Positions 1 through 8,387 of a DNA stretch of 64,000 nucleotides are shown here, in pieces. Each line of letters starts with the position of its first letter. The stretch's first letter is position 1. The translations under genes and the position numbers were made by a program. Under the pieces are notes generated by a model. It had not been told where the DNA came from and ran no database searches. It saw only the letters and a program-made list of their open reading frames with translations. The DNA is taken from NCBI RefSeq assembly GCF_000711825.1, contig NZ_JONJ01000001.1, positions 124,001-188,000 on the forward strand. Direction: 5' to 3'. This stretch comes from [Clostridium] aminophilum DSM 10710. GTDB lineage: Bacteria; Bacillota; Clostridia; Lachnospirales; Lachnospiraceae.

Positions 1-67
1 AGCCGGCGGTAGCGGCTAACGCCGCGATTGAACCGATGATCATAAGATATCCCAATCTTTTTTTCAT
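1..67 (-). CDS. N-terminus of a secreted or membrane protein (partial)
   Basis: An ATG at position 67 follows a GGAGGA ribosome site and opens a frame that runs off the left edge of the window. The 22 visible residues start MKKRLGYL and continue into a hydrophobic Ala/Ile-rich stretch, as in a signal peptide or signal anchor. Nothing more can be said of its function. It lies downstream of the aroD terminator, so it probably has its own promoter in the 68-290 interval. Confidence 0.6.
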   Translation of the reverse strand, partial: MKKRLGYLMIIGSIAALAATAG

Positions 68-168
68 AAGCAGGTCCTCCCCGTATGCTGGCAAAGCCTA
101 TTCCAAATTCATAAGTTGATGGTTTTCTACTTTTAAATTCATTATACATAATTCCCATTATGAAAGAA

Positions 169-292
169 CTAAGGAAACACTAATTATATCAGCGTTTCCT
201 TAGAGCCTCCGACGGATGTCACGGATTTTCAAAGGAAATTGCTGCTTTGCAGCGAAAATCCGGCCGGGGAAACGCTTTGCTCAGCGTTTCCC
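169..292. repeat. Cluster of nested palindromes in the intergenic region
   Basis: Three perfect inverted repeats are packed into about 120 bases. One is a 10-bp arm pair CTAAGGAAAC/GTTTCCTTAG (169-178 and 194-203). The second is CGGATTTTC/GAAAATCCG (222-230 and 254-262) enclosing GCTGC-ttt-GCAGC. The third is GGGAAACGCT/AGCGTTTCCC (267-276 and 283-292). The first and third share the AGCGTTTCC arm. None has a downstream T-run of its own, so this resembles a REP- or MITE-like unit rather than a terminator. The rest of the 68-375 gap holds only the aroD terminator and no gene I can support. Confidence 0.5.
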
Positions 293-293
293 T

Positions 294-334
294 AAAAAAA
301 TCCCGCTGACAGAGCCCATACTCCGTCAACGGGA
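294..334 (-). terminator. Rho-independent terminator of aroD
   Basis: On the minus strand, a 10-bp stem (TCCCGTTGAC paired with GTCAGCGGGA, one G-U pair, 301-310 with 325-334) is followed directly by seven T residues (complement of 294-300). It lies about 40 bases after the aroD stop codon. Confidence 0.9.
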
Positions 335-375
335 TAGATGATTATAACATGCTTTTTATCGTATTTCCTTACCGC

Positions 376-1134
376 TTACAATGCGCTGTGCAGAATTTCC
401 ATCGACTCCCTTAACTGGCCTACCGGAATCTGGCCCGGTGCAGAGGCTGCGCCCACGGTTCCAAAGGTCATGGAGGATCCGAACACCTCTCCGCACAGGC
501 GGGAGATCACGCCCGTTGCCGACATGGACATGGTGATGATCGGCCGGTCCGCATAACGCTTCATCTCTTCCGTCGCGGCAAGAAGCGTCAGAACATCGTC
601 CTTATTCTGCGGCATCACCGCGATCTTCGGGATATCCGCTTCCATGTCCTGCATCTTCCGAAGGCGATAGATCAGATCGGCCTTCGACGGAGTCCTGAAA
701 AAGTCATGGTTGGATCCGATGACCACTTTACCGGCCGTATGGATTGCTTCAATGTTCCGGCGGACCACATCATCGCCGCTGAAAATCTCCACATCCAGCG
801 CATCGGCATTTCCGCTCCCGGCCACGGCGGCATTCATCTCCGTATAAGCATCGGCATCCATTGCCTTCTCTCCGCCCTCCTTCTTTGTGCGGAAGGTGAA
901 GAGCAGTGCCTTCTCCCCCAGGGCCTCCCGAAGTTCTTTCAGGGTTTCCAGCACTTTTCCGGTGTCAAACACATCATCATAAAAATCCGCGCGCCATTCC
1001 ACCATATCCAGATCCATACCGGAGAGTTCCTTTCCCCGGCTCACGATCTCTTCTCTGCTTCTGCCCACAATCGGAACAATAATCTTCGGCATGCCTTCGC
1101 CGACTTCAATGTTCCTGATTTTTACTGTGTTCAT
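376..1134 (-). CDS. aroD: Type I 3-dehydroquinate dehydratase
   Basis: The 252-residue product is a full-length class I dehydroquinase, which converts 3-dehydroquinate to 3-dehydroshikimate through a Schiff base. The EWRAD motif (46-50), the general base His143 in SNHDF and the Schiff-base Lys170 in PKIAVMP are all present, as is the C-terminal ASAPGQIP loop. The ATG follows AGAGG. It is the last gene of the run tctC-tctB-tctA-aroD and has its own terminator. A class I enzyme serves either aromatic biosynthesis or quinate/shikimate breakdown. Sitting behind a carboxylate transporter, rather than among other aro genes, it may be catabolic here; that is an inference. Confidence 0.93.
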   Translation of the reverse strand: MNTVKIRNIEVGEGMPKIIVPIVGRSREEIVSRGKELSGMDLDMVEWRADFYDDVFDTGKVLETLKELREALGEKALLFTFRTKKEGGEKAMDADAYTEMNAAVAGSGNADALDVEIFSGDDVVRRNIEAIHTAGKVVIGSNHDFFRTPSKADLIYRLRKMQDMEADIPKIAVMPQNKDDVLTLLAATEEMKRYADRPIITMSMSATGVISRLCGEVFGSSMTFGTVGAASAPGQIPVGQLRESMEILHSAL

Positions 1135-1179
1135 AGTTGTTCCTCTCTTTACTGTATACCATGCCTGATACCCGCCCGC

Positions 1180-1250
1180 GCCGAATCCGTCGCCGCAAAA
1201 ATCATTTCAGCCGAATCCGTTTCCGCAAAATCATTTCAGCCGAATTCGCC
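1180..1250. repeat. Short tandem repeat between tctA and aroD
   Basis: Two near-identical units of 30 and 29 bp (1180-1209 and 1210-1238), each starting GCCGAATCCGT and ending CAAAATCATTTCA, are followed by a partial third (GCCGAATTCGCC). They fill much of the 173-base gap between the two genes. No coding or regulatory role is visible. Confidence 0.55.
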
Positions 1251-1307
1251 GTCATAATCTCTGTCTCGTTTCTCCGCAGCGTTATCCCGGCATATCCGAA
1301 CGCATCG

Positions 1308-2834
1308 TTATCCGAGGGCTTCCCTCTTCGTTTCCTTCTTTTCCTCCCTCTTTGCTTTCCAGTTCTTGTAGGTCTCCGTCTGTGTCGCGAAGAGGAATAC
1401 CAGCAGTGCAAACAGAACCATGGAGATCGGGCTGGTAAAAATACTTCCCAGCATTCCCTGTACCGATCCCTCCAGCATGACGCCGCGGCGGTAATTCTCC
1501 TCGCAGAGTTTGGTGAGAATACAGCCGAGAACGATCGGCGCGATCGGATAGTTGTACCGTTTCAGGAAGTAACCGATCAGACCAAAGCCGAACATCCAGA
1601 AAATGTCATAGACACTGTTCCGGATTGCAAAGGAGCCGATAACGGACAGAATCAGGATCGTCGGCATGAGAATCCCCTTCGGGATCTCCACGATTTTGGT
1701 AAATGCCCGGATTCCGGTCAGTCCGAATACCAGCAGGAAAAAGGATGCAAGAAGCAGGCTCGCAACGATGAGCCAGAAAAGATCCGGTGTCTGGGCGATC
1801 AGATTCGGTCCCGGCCGGAGTCCCTGAATCGTCAGTGCACTGATCAGAACCGCCGTCACCGCATCGCCCGGAATGCCGAGCGTCAGCATGGGGATAAATG
1901 CGCCGCCGATGGCCGCATTGTTGGCAGACTCCGGGGCAATGATTCCTTCCACCGCTCCCTTGCCAAACGGAGCCGTCGGCTTCTTCACCGATCGTTTTGC
2001 CTGGTCATAGCTCAGAAGCGCTGCGATATCGCCGCCGGCGCCCGGAAGCGCACCCACGAGCACGCCGATAATCGATGACTTAATGGTCAGCGGCAGGAAC
2101 CTGGCCGCCTCTTTCCAGGACGGAAGAATCCGGTCCACCTTCTGCTTCACCGGTGCCTGGGACATGTCCGTGATCTGACTGAGCGCCTCGGAAGCGCCGA
2201 AGAGACCGATCATGGCAACGACGTAGTCCACGCCGGAATTCAGATAAACGATGTCAAAGGTAAAGCGCTTTACCGCCGTCTGACCGTCCACGCCGACACA
2301 GCCCAGGAAAATGCCGATACAGCCGGCGATGAGTCCAAACTTGACGGATCGCCCGCTCAGGGAACCGACCATCATCAGTCCCATAAGGGAAAGAATCAGA
2401 TAGTCAATGGAATGAAAATTGCGCGCAAGTCCCGCAACCAGCGGAGCGCAGGTTGCCAGCGCAAGTACGCCCAACAGTGTTCCGATAAAAGACTGGGAAG
2501 TCGCAAGTCCCATCGCCTCACCGGCACGCCCTTTCTTCGCAAGGGCGTATCCGTCCAATGCCGTGGCCACCGCCGCCGGCGCGCCGGGAATATTTAACAA
2601 AATGGCCGATCGGGAACCGCCGAATACGGAGCCGACGAATACGCCGATCATGACCGCCAGCGCACTGTGCGTCTCCCAGCCGAACGTGAATGACACCAGG
2701 AGCGAAACCGCCATGGTTCCGGAGAGTCCGGGAATGGCGCCGACATAGACGCCCGCGCAGGTTCCCGCCGCCACCAGAGCGATCAGCCACGGTTCCTGGA
2801 ACACCACAGCCATATAAGATAATGCTTCCATCAT
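1308..2834 (-). CDS. tctA: Tripartite tricarboxylate transporter large permease (TctA family)
   Basis: This is the large integral membrane subunit of a TTT-family secondary carboxylate transporter, about 508 residues with some 11-12 hydrophobic segments. The family signature GAIPGLSGTMAV near the N-terminus and the conserved GGSRSAILLNIPGAP and GALPGAGGDIAALLSYD segments are present. The frame is open from a GTG at 2870. ATG 2834 is preferred because GGAG sits six bases upstream and the protein then aligns with the usual TctA start. It follows tctB by about 87 bases and completes a binding protein/small permease/large permease set. Confidence 0.9.
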   Translation of the reverse strand: MMEALSYMAVVFQEPWLIALVAAGTCAGVYVGAIPGLSGTMAVSLLVSFTFGWETHSALAVMIGVFVGSVFGGSRSAILLNIPGAPAAVATALDGYALAKKGRAGEAMGLATSQSFIGTLLGVLALATCAPLVAGLARNFHSIDYLILSLMGLMMVGSLSGRSVKFGLIAGCIGIFLGCVGVDGQTAVKRFTFDIVYLNSGVDYVVAMIGLFGASEALSQITDMSQAPVKQKVDRILPSWKEAARFLPLTIKSSIIGVLVGALPGAGGDIAALLSYDQAKRSVKKPTAPFGKGAVEGIIAPESANNAAIGGAFIPMLTLGIPGDAVTAVLISALTIQGLRPGPNLIAQTPDLFWLIVASLLLASFFLLVFGLTGIRAFTKIVEIPKGILMPTILILSVIGSFAIRNSVYDIFWMFGFGLIGYFLKRYNYPIAPIVLGCILTKLCEENYRRGVMLEGSVQGMLGSIFTSPISMVLFALLVFLFATQTETYKNWKAKREEKKETKREALG

Positions 2835-2921
2835 ATTAATCTCCATTCCGCCGCCTTCGATTGACGGCACAAACCGTGATGAAAGTTTCGACCTACCTCC
2901 ACCCTGCTTTCACCTCATGAT

Positions 2922-3470
2922 TTACGGAAATACGACGCTGAACAGCATCCGGAACACCAGGACAATGAACGCCATCACGATGGCGGTCCAGAGGATGTTC
3001 TTTCCATAATCTTTTCTTGTCAGATAGCACATGGCACCGTACAGAAACAGCGGTGTCGCAATGTAAAAGCTGATGCCCTGAAGCAACAGGACGCAGTACA
3101 CGAGGATCATCCCAATGACCGCCATGACATTCATGGGAAGCGCATAGCCAATCGCGGCTTTTATCTTCTCCGCAATGCGCTTTTTGCCCGACAGCGGCGT
3201 GGACTGCTTTACATTTTCGATCACGGTGAGCAGCGCCATCAGGCTCCAGAGGCCGCTGACAAACACCGGAACCGCCGCTGCGGACGCAATCTTCGGTTCC
3301 TTCATTCTTCCCCACAGCTCCATCGCCATCGCGAACGCAATGAGCCCGGCAACCAGCAGCACAATCGCGAAAACCTTCTCTCCTGCCTCCAGCGGATGTT
3401 CCCTGACAAGGATCATCTCATCCGTACTGACCTCTTCCGCCGGTTCCAATGTCACATTTTCTTCCTTCAT
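2922..3470 (-). CDS. tctB: Tripartite tricarboxylate transporter small permease (TctB family)
   Basis: A 182-residue protein with four hydrophobic segments and the size expected of the small membrane subunit of TTT transporters. An ATG at 3470 with AAGGAG seven bases upstream is taken as the start. The open frame continues upstream, but only through the tctC-tctB terminator hairpin, so that extension is not credible. TctB sequences diverge widely, and the assignment rests on position between tctC and tctA plus topology. Confidence 0.82.
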   Translation of the reverse strand: MKEENVTLEPAEEVSTDEMILVREHPLEAGEKVFAIVLLVAGLIAFAMAMELWGRMKEPKIASAAAVPVFVSGLWSLMALLTVIENVKQSTPLSGKKRIAEKIKAAIGYALPMNVMAVIGMILVYCVLLLQGISFYIATPLFLYGAMCYLTRKDYGKNILWTAIVMAFIVLVFRMLFSVVFP

Positions 3471-3554
3471 TCCGGCACTCCTTCCTACTGCAAAATTTAT
3501 GGCTGAGATCCCGTCAGCCAGACGTTTTTCCCTTTCCGGTTCCTGTTTTTGGGT

Positions 3555-3585
3555 ATAAAAGTGGCAGGGGCATATCGCCCCTGCC
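3555..3585 (-). terminator. Intercistronic hairpin between tctC and tctB
   Basis: A perfect 9-bp stem GGCAGGGGC/GCCCCTGCC with a 5-base loop (3563-3585) is followed on the minus strand by ACTTTTAT. The short T-run suggests a leaky terminator that lets the binding-protein message exceed that of the membrane subunits, a common arrangement in transporter operons. Confidence 0.65.
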
Positions 3586-3624
3586 GGGGGGCCTACGATC
3601 AGAACCCGTCCTTGCATGTATGAT

Positions 3625-4683
3625 TTACTTAATCGCACCGCTCTTCTTCAGCGCAGACACGGTGTTCTCTCTCCAGGAAGCGATATAATTCTTCGCCTCT
3701 TCACCGGTATAGCCGAGGAAATTGATGTTGAAGTTCTTCAGAACCTCCTGATAGCTCTGTTCCGGTCCTGCTTCAGAGAATGCCTTTGCCAGAGTCTCCG
3801 TGATCGCCGGATCGGTGCCTTCCTTTACAAATACGCCGTAGAACGGTCCCCACGGAAGGTATTTCTCAAAGTCCGGATATTCCTTTGTGATCAGCGGAAC
3901 GTCCTTCATGATCTCTACCGGCTTCTCGGAAAGGAGACATAAGTAGTTCAGTTCGCCGGCTTTCCAGTCTTCGACGCCGGACTGAACCTTGCACACGGTG
4001 AAGTCGCACTCGCCGCTGATGACCGCTGTTTTCGCGGATGCATCGCTGTCATACGGAACCTGATTGAATGTTGCGCCGGTAATGTCGGTGATAAAGGATC
4101 CGACCTCCCACGGAAGTCCGCCGGTACCGGTTGTGGAAAGTTTAATGGTATCCGGAGCCGCCTTTGCCGCTTCGACAATCTCGGTAAAGCTCTTGTACGG
4201 AGATTCTTTTCCGACCACAATACCCACAACCTCGTCTCCGATCAGGTAGACACAGTCAAAGTTTTCGTAAGTCAGTTCACTGATGTCAAGGGCATCGTAC
4301 AGTGCCGGATTTTCGGCGCCCATCAAAAGGTTATAGCCATCCGCAGCGGCATCATAGACATACTGTGTAGCGACCGAGCCGGTAGCGCCGGTCATATTCT
4401 GAATGACAATGGATTTGCCGAGTTTCTGTTCTGCCAGAGCGGAAAGCGGACGCATCAGGGAATCCGTACCGCCGCCGGCGCCCCACTGGACAATACCGTT
4501 TACGTTCTGCGTCGGATAATTTGCGGAATCTCCGGTATTGCCGGATGTGGATGCAGCTGCGGCTGCCGCCGTTGACGCTGCCGCTGTGGATTCCTGTGAT
4601 GCGGTCTTCGCGGGCGAACTGCCGCAGGCCGCCATGGAAAGAGTCATCGCAATTGCAAGTGCTGCTGATAAAGCTTTTTTCAT
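3625..4683 (-). CDS. tctC: Tripartite tricarboxylate transporter substrate-binding lipoprotein (TctC family)
   Basis: A 352-residue extracytoplasmic solute receptor with a lipoprotein signal peptide (lipobox AAC, Cys20) and an Ala/Ser/Thr-rich linker to about residue 55. The receptor domain follows, with the typical VQWGAGGGTDSLMRPLSA segment. The ATG follows AGGAGGAAGTAAG. It captures a carboxylate outside the cell for TctAB. Ligand specificity cannot be read from sequence; the aroD gene in the same run hints at a cyclic carboxylate such as quinate or shikimate. Confidence 0.9.
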   Translation of the reverse strand: MKKALSAALAIAMTLSMAACGSSPAKTASQESTAAASTAAAAAASTSGNTGDSANYPTQNVNGIVQWGAGGGTDSLMRPLSALAEQKLGKSIVIQNMTGATGSVATQYVYDAAADGYNLLMGAENPALYDALDISELTYENFDCVYLIGDEVVGIVVGKESPYKSFTEIVEAAKAAPDTIKLSTTGTGGLPWEVGSFITDITGATFNQVPYDSDASAKTAVISGECDFTVCKVQSGVEDWKAGELNYLCLLSEKPVEIMKDVPLITKEYPDFEKYLPWGPFYGVFVKEGTDPAITETLAKAFSEAGPEQSYQEVLKNFNINFLGYTGEEAKNYIASWRENTVSALKKSGAIK

Positions 4684-4803
4684 CTTACTTCCTCCTGTTT
4701 CGTTCGTTTGTAAAACCCTTACTGCCTACCTGATCCTTTCCTCATAGAATTCATTTCAATGCTCTGCGGCGGTACTGAGATAACCACCGCAGATTTTAGA
4801 GGA

Positions 4804-4827
4804 TTACGACATTCCCCCCTGTCGTAA
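4804..4827. promoter_or_regulatory. Candidate operator upstream of tctC
   Basis: A perfect 8-bp inverted repeat, TTACGACA-N8-TGTCGTAA, lies about 120 bases before the tctC start codon in the 213-base gap after the sensor kinase. It has no T-run and so does not look like a terminator. The AraC-type response regulator encoded just upstream is the obvious candidate to bind here, although AraC-type sites are usually direct repeats. Confidence 0.4.
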
Positions 4828-4896
4828 CTTCATAATAACTTGCAATTCCTCAAAATAAAACCGAATATCTTGTTTCCCGAAGGTGGACTATTTTGA

Positions 4897-6672
4897 TTAC
4901 AGCGGTATCCGTATCTCCACTCGCATCCCGCCCCCGTCCGGCTCTTCCAGACTCATTGTTGCGCCGCCGGGGAAGAAAAGCTGCAGTCGGAGCAGAATAT
5001 TCACAAGCCCGATGTGGTTTCCCCGGATTTCCGTCTTCTCCGGCTTTAACTCTGCCAGTTCCCGGTTCAGCTCTTCCATCTTTTCCGGTCCGCACCCGAG
5101 ACCGTTGTCTTCCATGACGATCCGGAGCACATGATCTTCCACCTCTCCCGTCATTTTCAGACAGGAGCCGGCCTGTCGGCAGATCTGCCCGTGTTTGACC
5201 GCATTCTCGGCCAGAGGCTGAAGAATCATCTTCGGTACCACAATATGCTCCGCCTCAGGGCTCAAAAGGATGACCGGTTCCATGGTATTTCCAAAGCGTA
5301 CGTTCTGAAGTGTCAGATAACTTTCCACATACCGGAATTCTTCCTTCAGCTCCGCGGTGGTCTTTTCCAGATCCATGCTGTAATGCATCCGGCTTCCGAG
5401 CAAAGTGATATATTGAAAAATTTCATCTTCTCCGTTCTGAAGCGCCAGCGACGCAATACTCTGAAGGGAATTGTACAGAAAATGCGGATTGATCTGCGCC
5501 TGAAGCATACGGGATTCCGCATCCCGCTGTGCTCTCGACAGGAGTTCCTGACGGCAGAACATTTCCTCGATCGTCTCGAGCATCCGGTCCGTCCCATCGA
5601 TCAGCCTTCCCACTTCATCCCGATCGTGATAACGGACATGATCCCGAACGCGGTACGAGAGATCTTTGGTGCCCGACATATCTCTCATACAGAGATCCAG
5701 TTCCCGGATCGGGCGCGTCATCCGCCGGGAAATCATCATGATTGTCAGAATGCAGACAAGAAAGCCAAAGGAAATGAGGGCAATGTTCCACAGCATCAGC
5801 TGCCGCGCTCCGGCGTACAGCCTGTCATAGGGAATCAGCTTCACCAGATTGAGTTCCAGATTCCCGACACTGACTTTCCTGTAAAACGCGATGCCGTTCA
5901 TTTTATCCTCTTTTACGACACCAAAGCCGTTTTTCCGGCAGGCATTCAGAATCCGTTCGGCCTGCTGATCCGAAAAATCCGAATTCTGCCGGATGACCGG
6001 CCCCATTCCGTAAGGATCGGTGAGAAAGCCGATCTCATCCTCGTCCGGAAAGGCGATCCGGCGTATTTCATCCACTTCTACGTCAAATGAGACCGCCCCG
6101 TATGCATTTCCCTCCGCCTGATCGTAGAGCCGACGCTGAAATGTATAGACCTCCGTGCCCTTTCCTTCCAGTGAAAATCCGTATGTGTTGGAGAGATGCG
6201 GCCCATAACAGTAAAGGCTCTCCCCGTATACAATTCCCGGAATGCCGATCGAATGGCGGCTGTGACCGGAAGCACTGCCGAACTCCCGCTGGATAAAACT
6301 CAGCCCGGAACGGTACAGCTGCAGATATATCTGATATTTTTCGATTCCCGCCCGCGAGTACATCATGGAGCGGAGAAACATGGTAATCCGATATCGTTCC
6401 ACCGCGTCCAGCGTATTCTGCCGCATCAGCCGCCCGATCTCCGCATTGGCTCCGAATCCGTTCGCCTCACTGCTGATCTCCTGAAGCTGAAGTTCCAGCC
6501 GCTCCGCCTTGTTCCGGATTTCCATCAGCCCGTTTTCCACCGCCTGTTTTTCCAACCGTCTCCGGGTAATTATCTGAGTGGACGCCGTCACCGTGACAAG
6601 ACACAGAAGCAGTGCGCAGAAAATGCTGACGGTAAGTTTTCCCTCAAAGCTGAAGTCCCTCCATTTTTTCAC
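4897..6672 (-). CDS. Sensor histidine kinase, YesM-like
   Basis: A 591-residue membrane kinase. One hydrophobic segment lies at 13-33, then an extracellular sensing region to about 290, a second membrane segment at 292-315 and a HAMP domain at about 317-369. The kinase core has the His_kinase-type phosphoacceptor in QAQINPHFLYNSLQS (His397), an N-box with Asn490 (LQPLAENAVKHG) and a G-box DNGLGCG. Its start overlaps the stop of the response regulator by ATGA, so the two are translationally coupled. It most likely senses the ligand of, or a signal linked to, the TTT transporter encoded just downstream. Confidence 0.92.
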   Translation of the reverse strand: MKKWRDFSFEGKLTVSIFCALLLCLVTVTASTQIITRRRLEKQAVENGLMEIRNKAERLELQLQEISSEANGFGANAEIGRLMRQNTLDAVERYRITMFLRSMMYSRAGIEKYQIYLQLYRSGLSFIQREFGSASGHSRHSIGIPGIVYGESLYCYGPHLSNTYGFSLEGKGTEVYTFQRRLYDQAEGNAYGAVSFDVEVDEIRRIAFPDEDEIGFLTDPYGMGPVIRQNSDFSDQQAERILNACRKNGFGVVKEDKMNGIAFYRKVSVGNLELNLVKLIPYDRLYAGARQLMLWNIALISFGFLVCILTIMMISRRMTRPIRELDLCMRDMSGTKDLSYRVRDHVRYHDRDEVGRLIDGTDRMLETIEEMFCRQELLSRAQRDAESRMLQAQINPHFLYNSLQSIASLALQNGEDEIFQYITLLGSRMHYSMDLEKTTAELKEEFRYVESYLTLQNVRFGNTMEPVILLSPEAEHIVVPKMILQPLAENAVKHGQICRQAGSCLKMTGEVEDHVLRIVMEDNGLGCGPEKMEELNRELAELKPEKTEIRGNHIGLVNILLRLQLFFPGGATMSLEEPDGGGMRVEIRIPL

Positions 6673-8228
6673 GCGCTGCCTCCCTTCGCAAACTCACGGT
6701 AGCCGGAGGGAGACATCCCTTTTACCTTTTTGAATACACGGCTGAAATATTTCGGATCCGGAATCCCAACCGCCGCGGCGACATCCGACGTGCGCATTCC
6801 GCTTTTCAGCAGCTCTTCTGCAGCGTCAGTCCGGATCTTCGTCAGATAATCGATGAGATTTGCTCCGATTTCCCTTTTGAACGTGCGGGAAAGATAGCTC
6901 TGGCTGATTCCCAGCCGTCTCGCCAGATCCTCAAGAGATATGTCCTCTGCATAATTTTCTTTCAGAATCGCCTGCGCTCTCCGGCAGAGTTCCGACGCGG
7001 ATCCCGCCTCCGATCCCGCATGGAATTTTTCCCGGAGCGCCCGGAGGTCTGCGCACAGTACCCCGGTAAAATGCTCTTTGGAAAATCTTCCGTCCGGCAG
7101 GCAGAACGATGCCCGGAAATCCTGCGGAAGAAGCACCGTTTCCCCCAGTTCTTTCTGTTTTGCGAGAATCCATTTGCTCCGCTGACTGTTGTACATGGCG
7201 CGGAAATTCTCCAGCTGACGGATCGTCACAATCCCCGCCCGCTCCAGATGGCCGGAGAGCTCCGCCACCGTATTGCCGATGCGTTCTTCATTCCGCTCAT
7301 CCAATACCGGGAACAGTACCTTTTCGATCCAGAGAACAGAGGTCGCCGGCGGAACCGGTGTCAGGCTGAACTCCGCGCTCTCCTCGGCGCAAAAGAGATT
7401 CGCGGACACGGCAAGGTCAAGCGCTTCCCGGTAGGCGTCTTCGATCCCGTCCGGCGCGGGAACCGTTCCGGAGATCCCCGCGTGAAGAACCAGCCCGAAT
7501 TCTTTTTTTATCTCCGACAGCAGCTGAAGACAGGATGTCCGGACGTCCTCCTCTTCCCCGCCGGAAAGAAACAGCGCAATATCCGCGCTGTCCCCCCATA
7601 CTGCTGCCGTTCCGGCGCGGTTTTTCCATAAAAACTCCTGCGCCGCAGCCTGAATCGGGAAAATGGCGATATTCTCCCCCGAAAGATGCCTTAAGCTCAC
7701 CACTCCGATCCGGCAGTTCCGGTCCGTGCGTTCCCTCTCCCACGGGAGATAACTGCGGAACGAAGCAAAGAGCTCCGGTTTTCTCCCCGAGCTCATATAA
7801 ACCGTAAAGAGATTCTGCGCCTGTAGCCGTTCCGCGTCTTCCTTCCGCCCCGCGGTCTCGCGGTACCTGCTCACCGCTTTCTCGACCGCCCGATTGACGC
7901 TTTCCCGCTCGATCGGTTTTAACAGATATTCCACGGAATCCAGCTGCATGGCTTTCTGCACGTAGGAAAAACGATCGTAGGCGGAGATAAAGATCACCTG
8001 GGCGACACTTCCCCCGTTTCGAAGCTTTTCCACCAGCTCCAGACCGCTCAATCCCGGAAGATTGATATCGGAAAGAATAATTTCCGGCCTTTCCGCTTCC
8101 AGAACCTCCATGGCCTGCTCCGCACAGACGCATTCAAAAACCGTATCGATCTGATATTTTTTCCAGTCGACCAGCAGTTTCACAACGGTGATGACCGGCG
8201 GCTCATCATCAATAATCAGTGCTTTCAT
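6669..8228 (-). CDS. Response regulator with AraC-type DNA-binding domain, YesN-like
   Basis: A 519-residue regulator. The N-terminal receiver domain shows the acidic pair Asp7-Asp8, the phosphorylation site Asp54 (ILSDINLPGLSG) and Lys in YLLKPI. A poorly conserved middle region follows, and an AraC/XylS double helix-turn-helix occupies the last 100 residues (SLEDLARRLGISQSYLSRTFKR and a second helix pair). ATG 8228 is chosen over the open frame from 8282 because it matches the family start MKALIIDDE and follows a purine-rich AGGGGGAAGG site. With the coupled kinase it probably activates tctC-tctB-tctA. Confidence 0.9.
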   Translation of the reverse strand: MKALIIDDEPPVITVVKLLVDWKKYQIDTVFECVCAEQAMEVLEAERPEIILSDINLPGLSGLELVEKLRNGGSVAQVIFISAYDRFSYVQKAMQLDSVEYLLKPIERESVNRAVEKAVSRYRETAGRKEDAERLQAQNLFTVYMSSGRKPELFASFRSYLPWERERTDRNCRIGVVSLRHLSGENIAIFPIQAAAQEFLWKNRAGTAAVWGDSADIALFLSGGEEEDVRTSCLQLLSEIKKEFGLVLHAGISGTVPAPDGIEDAYREALDLAVSANLFCAEESAEFSLTPVPPATSVLWIEKVLFPVLDERNEERIGNTVAELSGHLERAGIVTIRQLENFRAMYNSQRSKWILAKQKELGETVLLPQDFRASFCLPDGRFSKEHFTGVLCADLRALREKFHAGSEAGSASELCRRAQAILKENYAEDISLEDLARRLGISQSYLSRTFKREIGANLIDYLTKIRTDAAEELLKSGMRTSDVAAAVGIPDPKYFSRVFKKVKGMSPSGYREFAKGGSA

Positions 8229-8387
8229 ACCTTCCCCCTCGCAAAGCTGAACTTCCTCCGCTTTTATCATACCATCCCCCAAAGTCCGGAAGAAGGAAAT
8301 TCTTTTGCAGAGCCGCCGGGAAATTCACCGGTATTTCATCAACGTTGTCTTTTCCAAAAGAGGGCCGGGTGCCGGATTCCGTCTTTT

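Noticed and set aside
1137-2078. 313-codon plus-strand frame opposite tctA
   Set aside because: Arg/His/Gln-rich shadow of the permease gene with no family resemblance.
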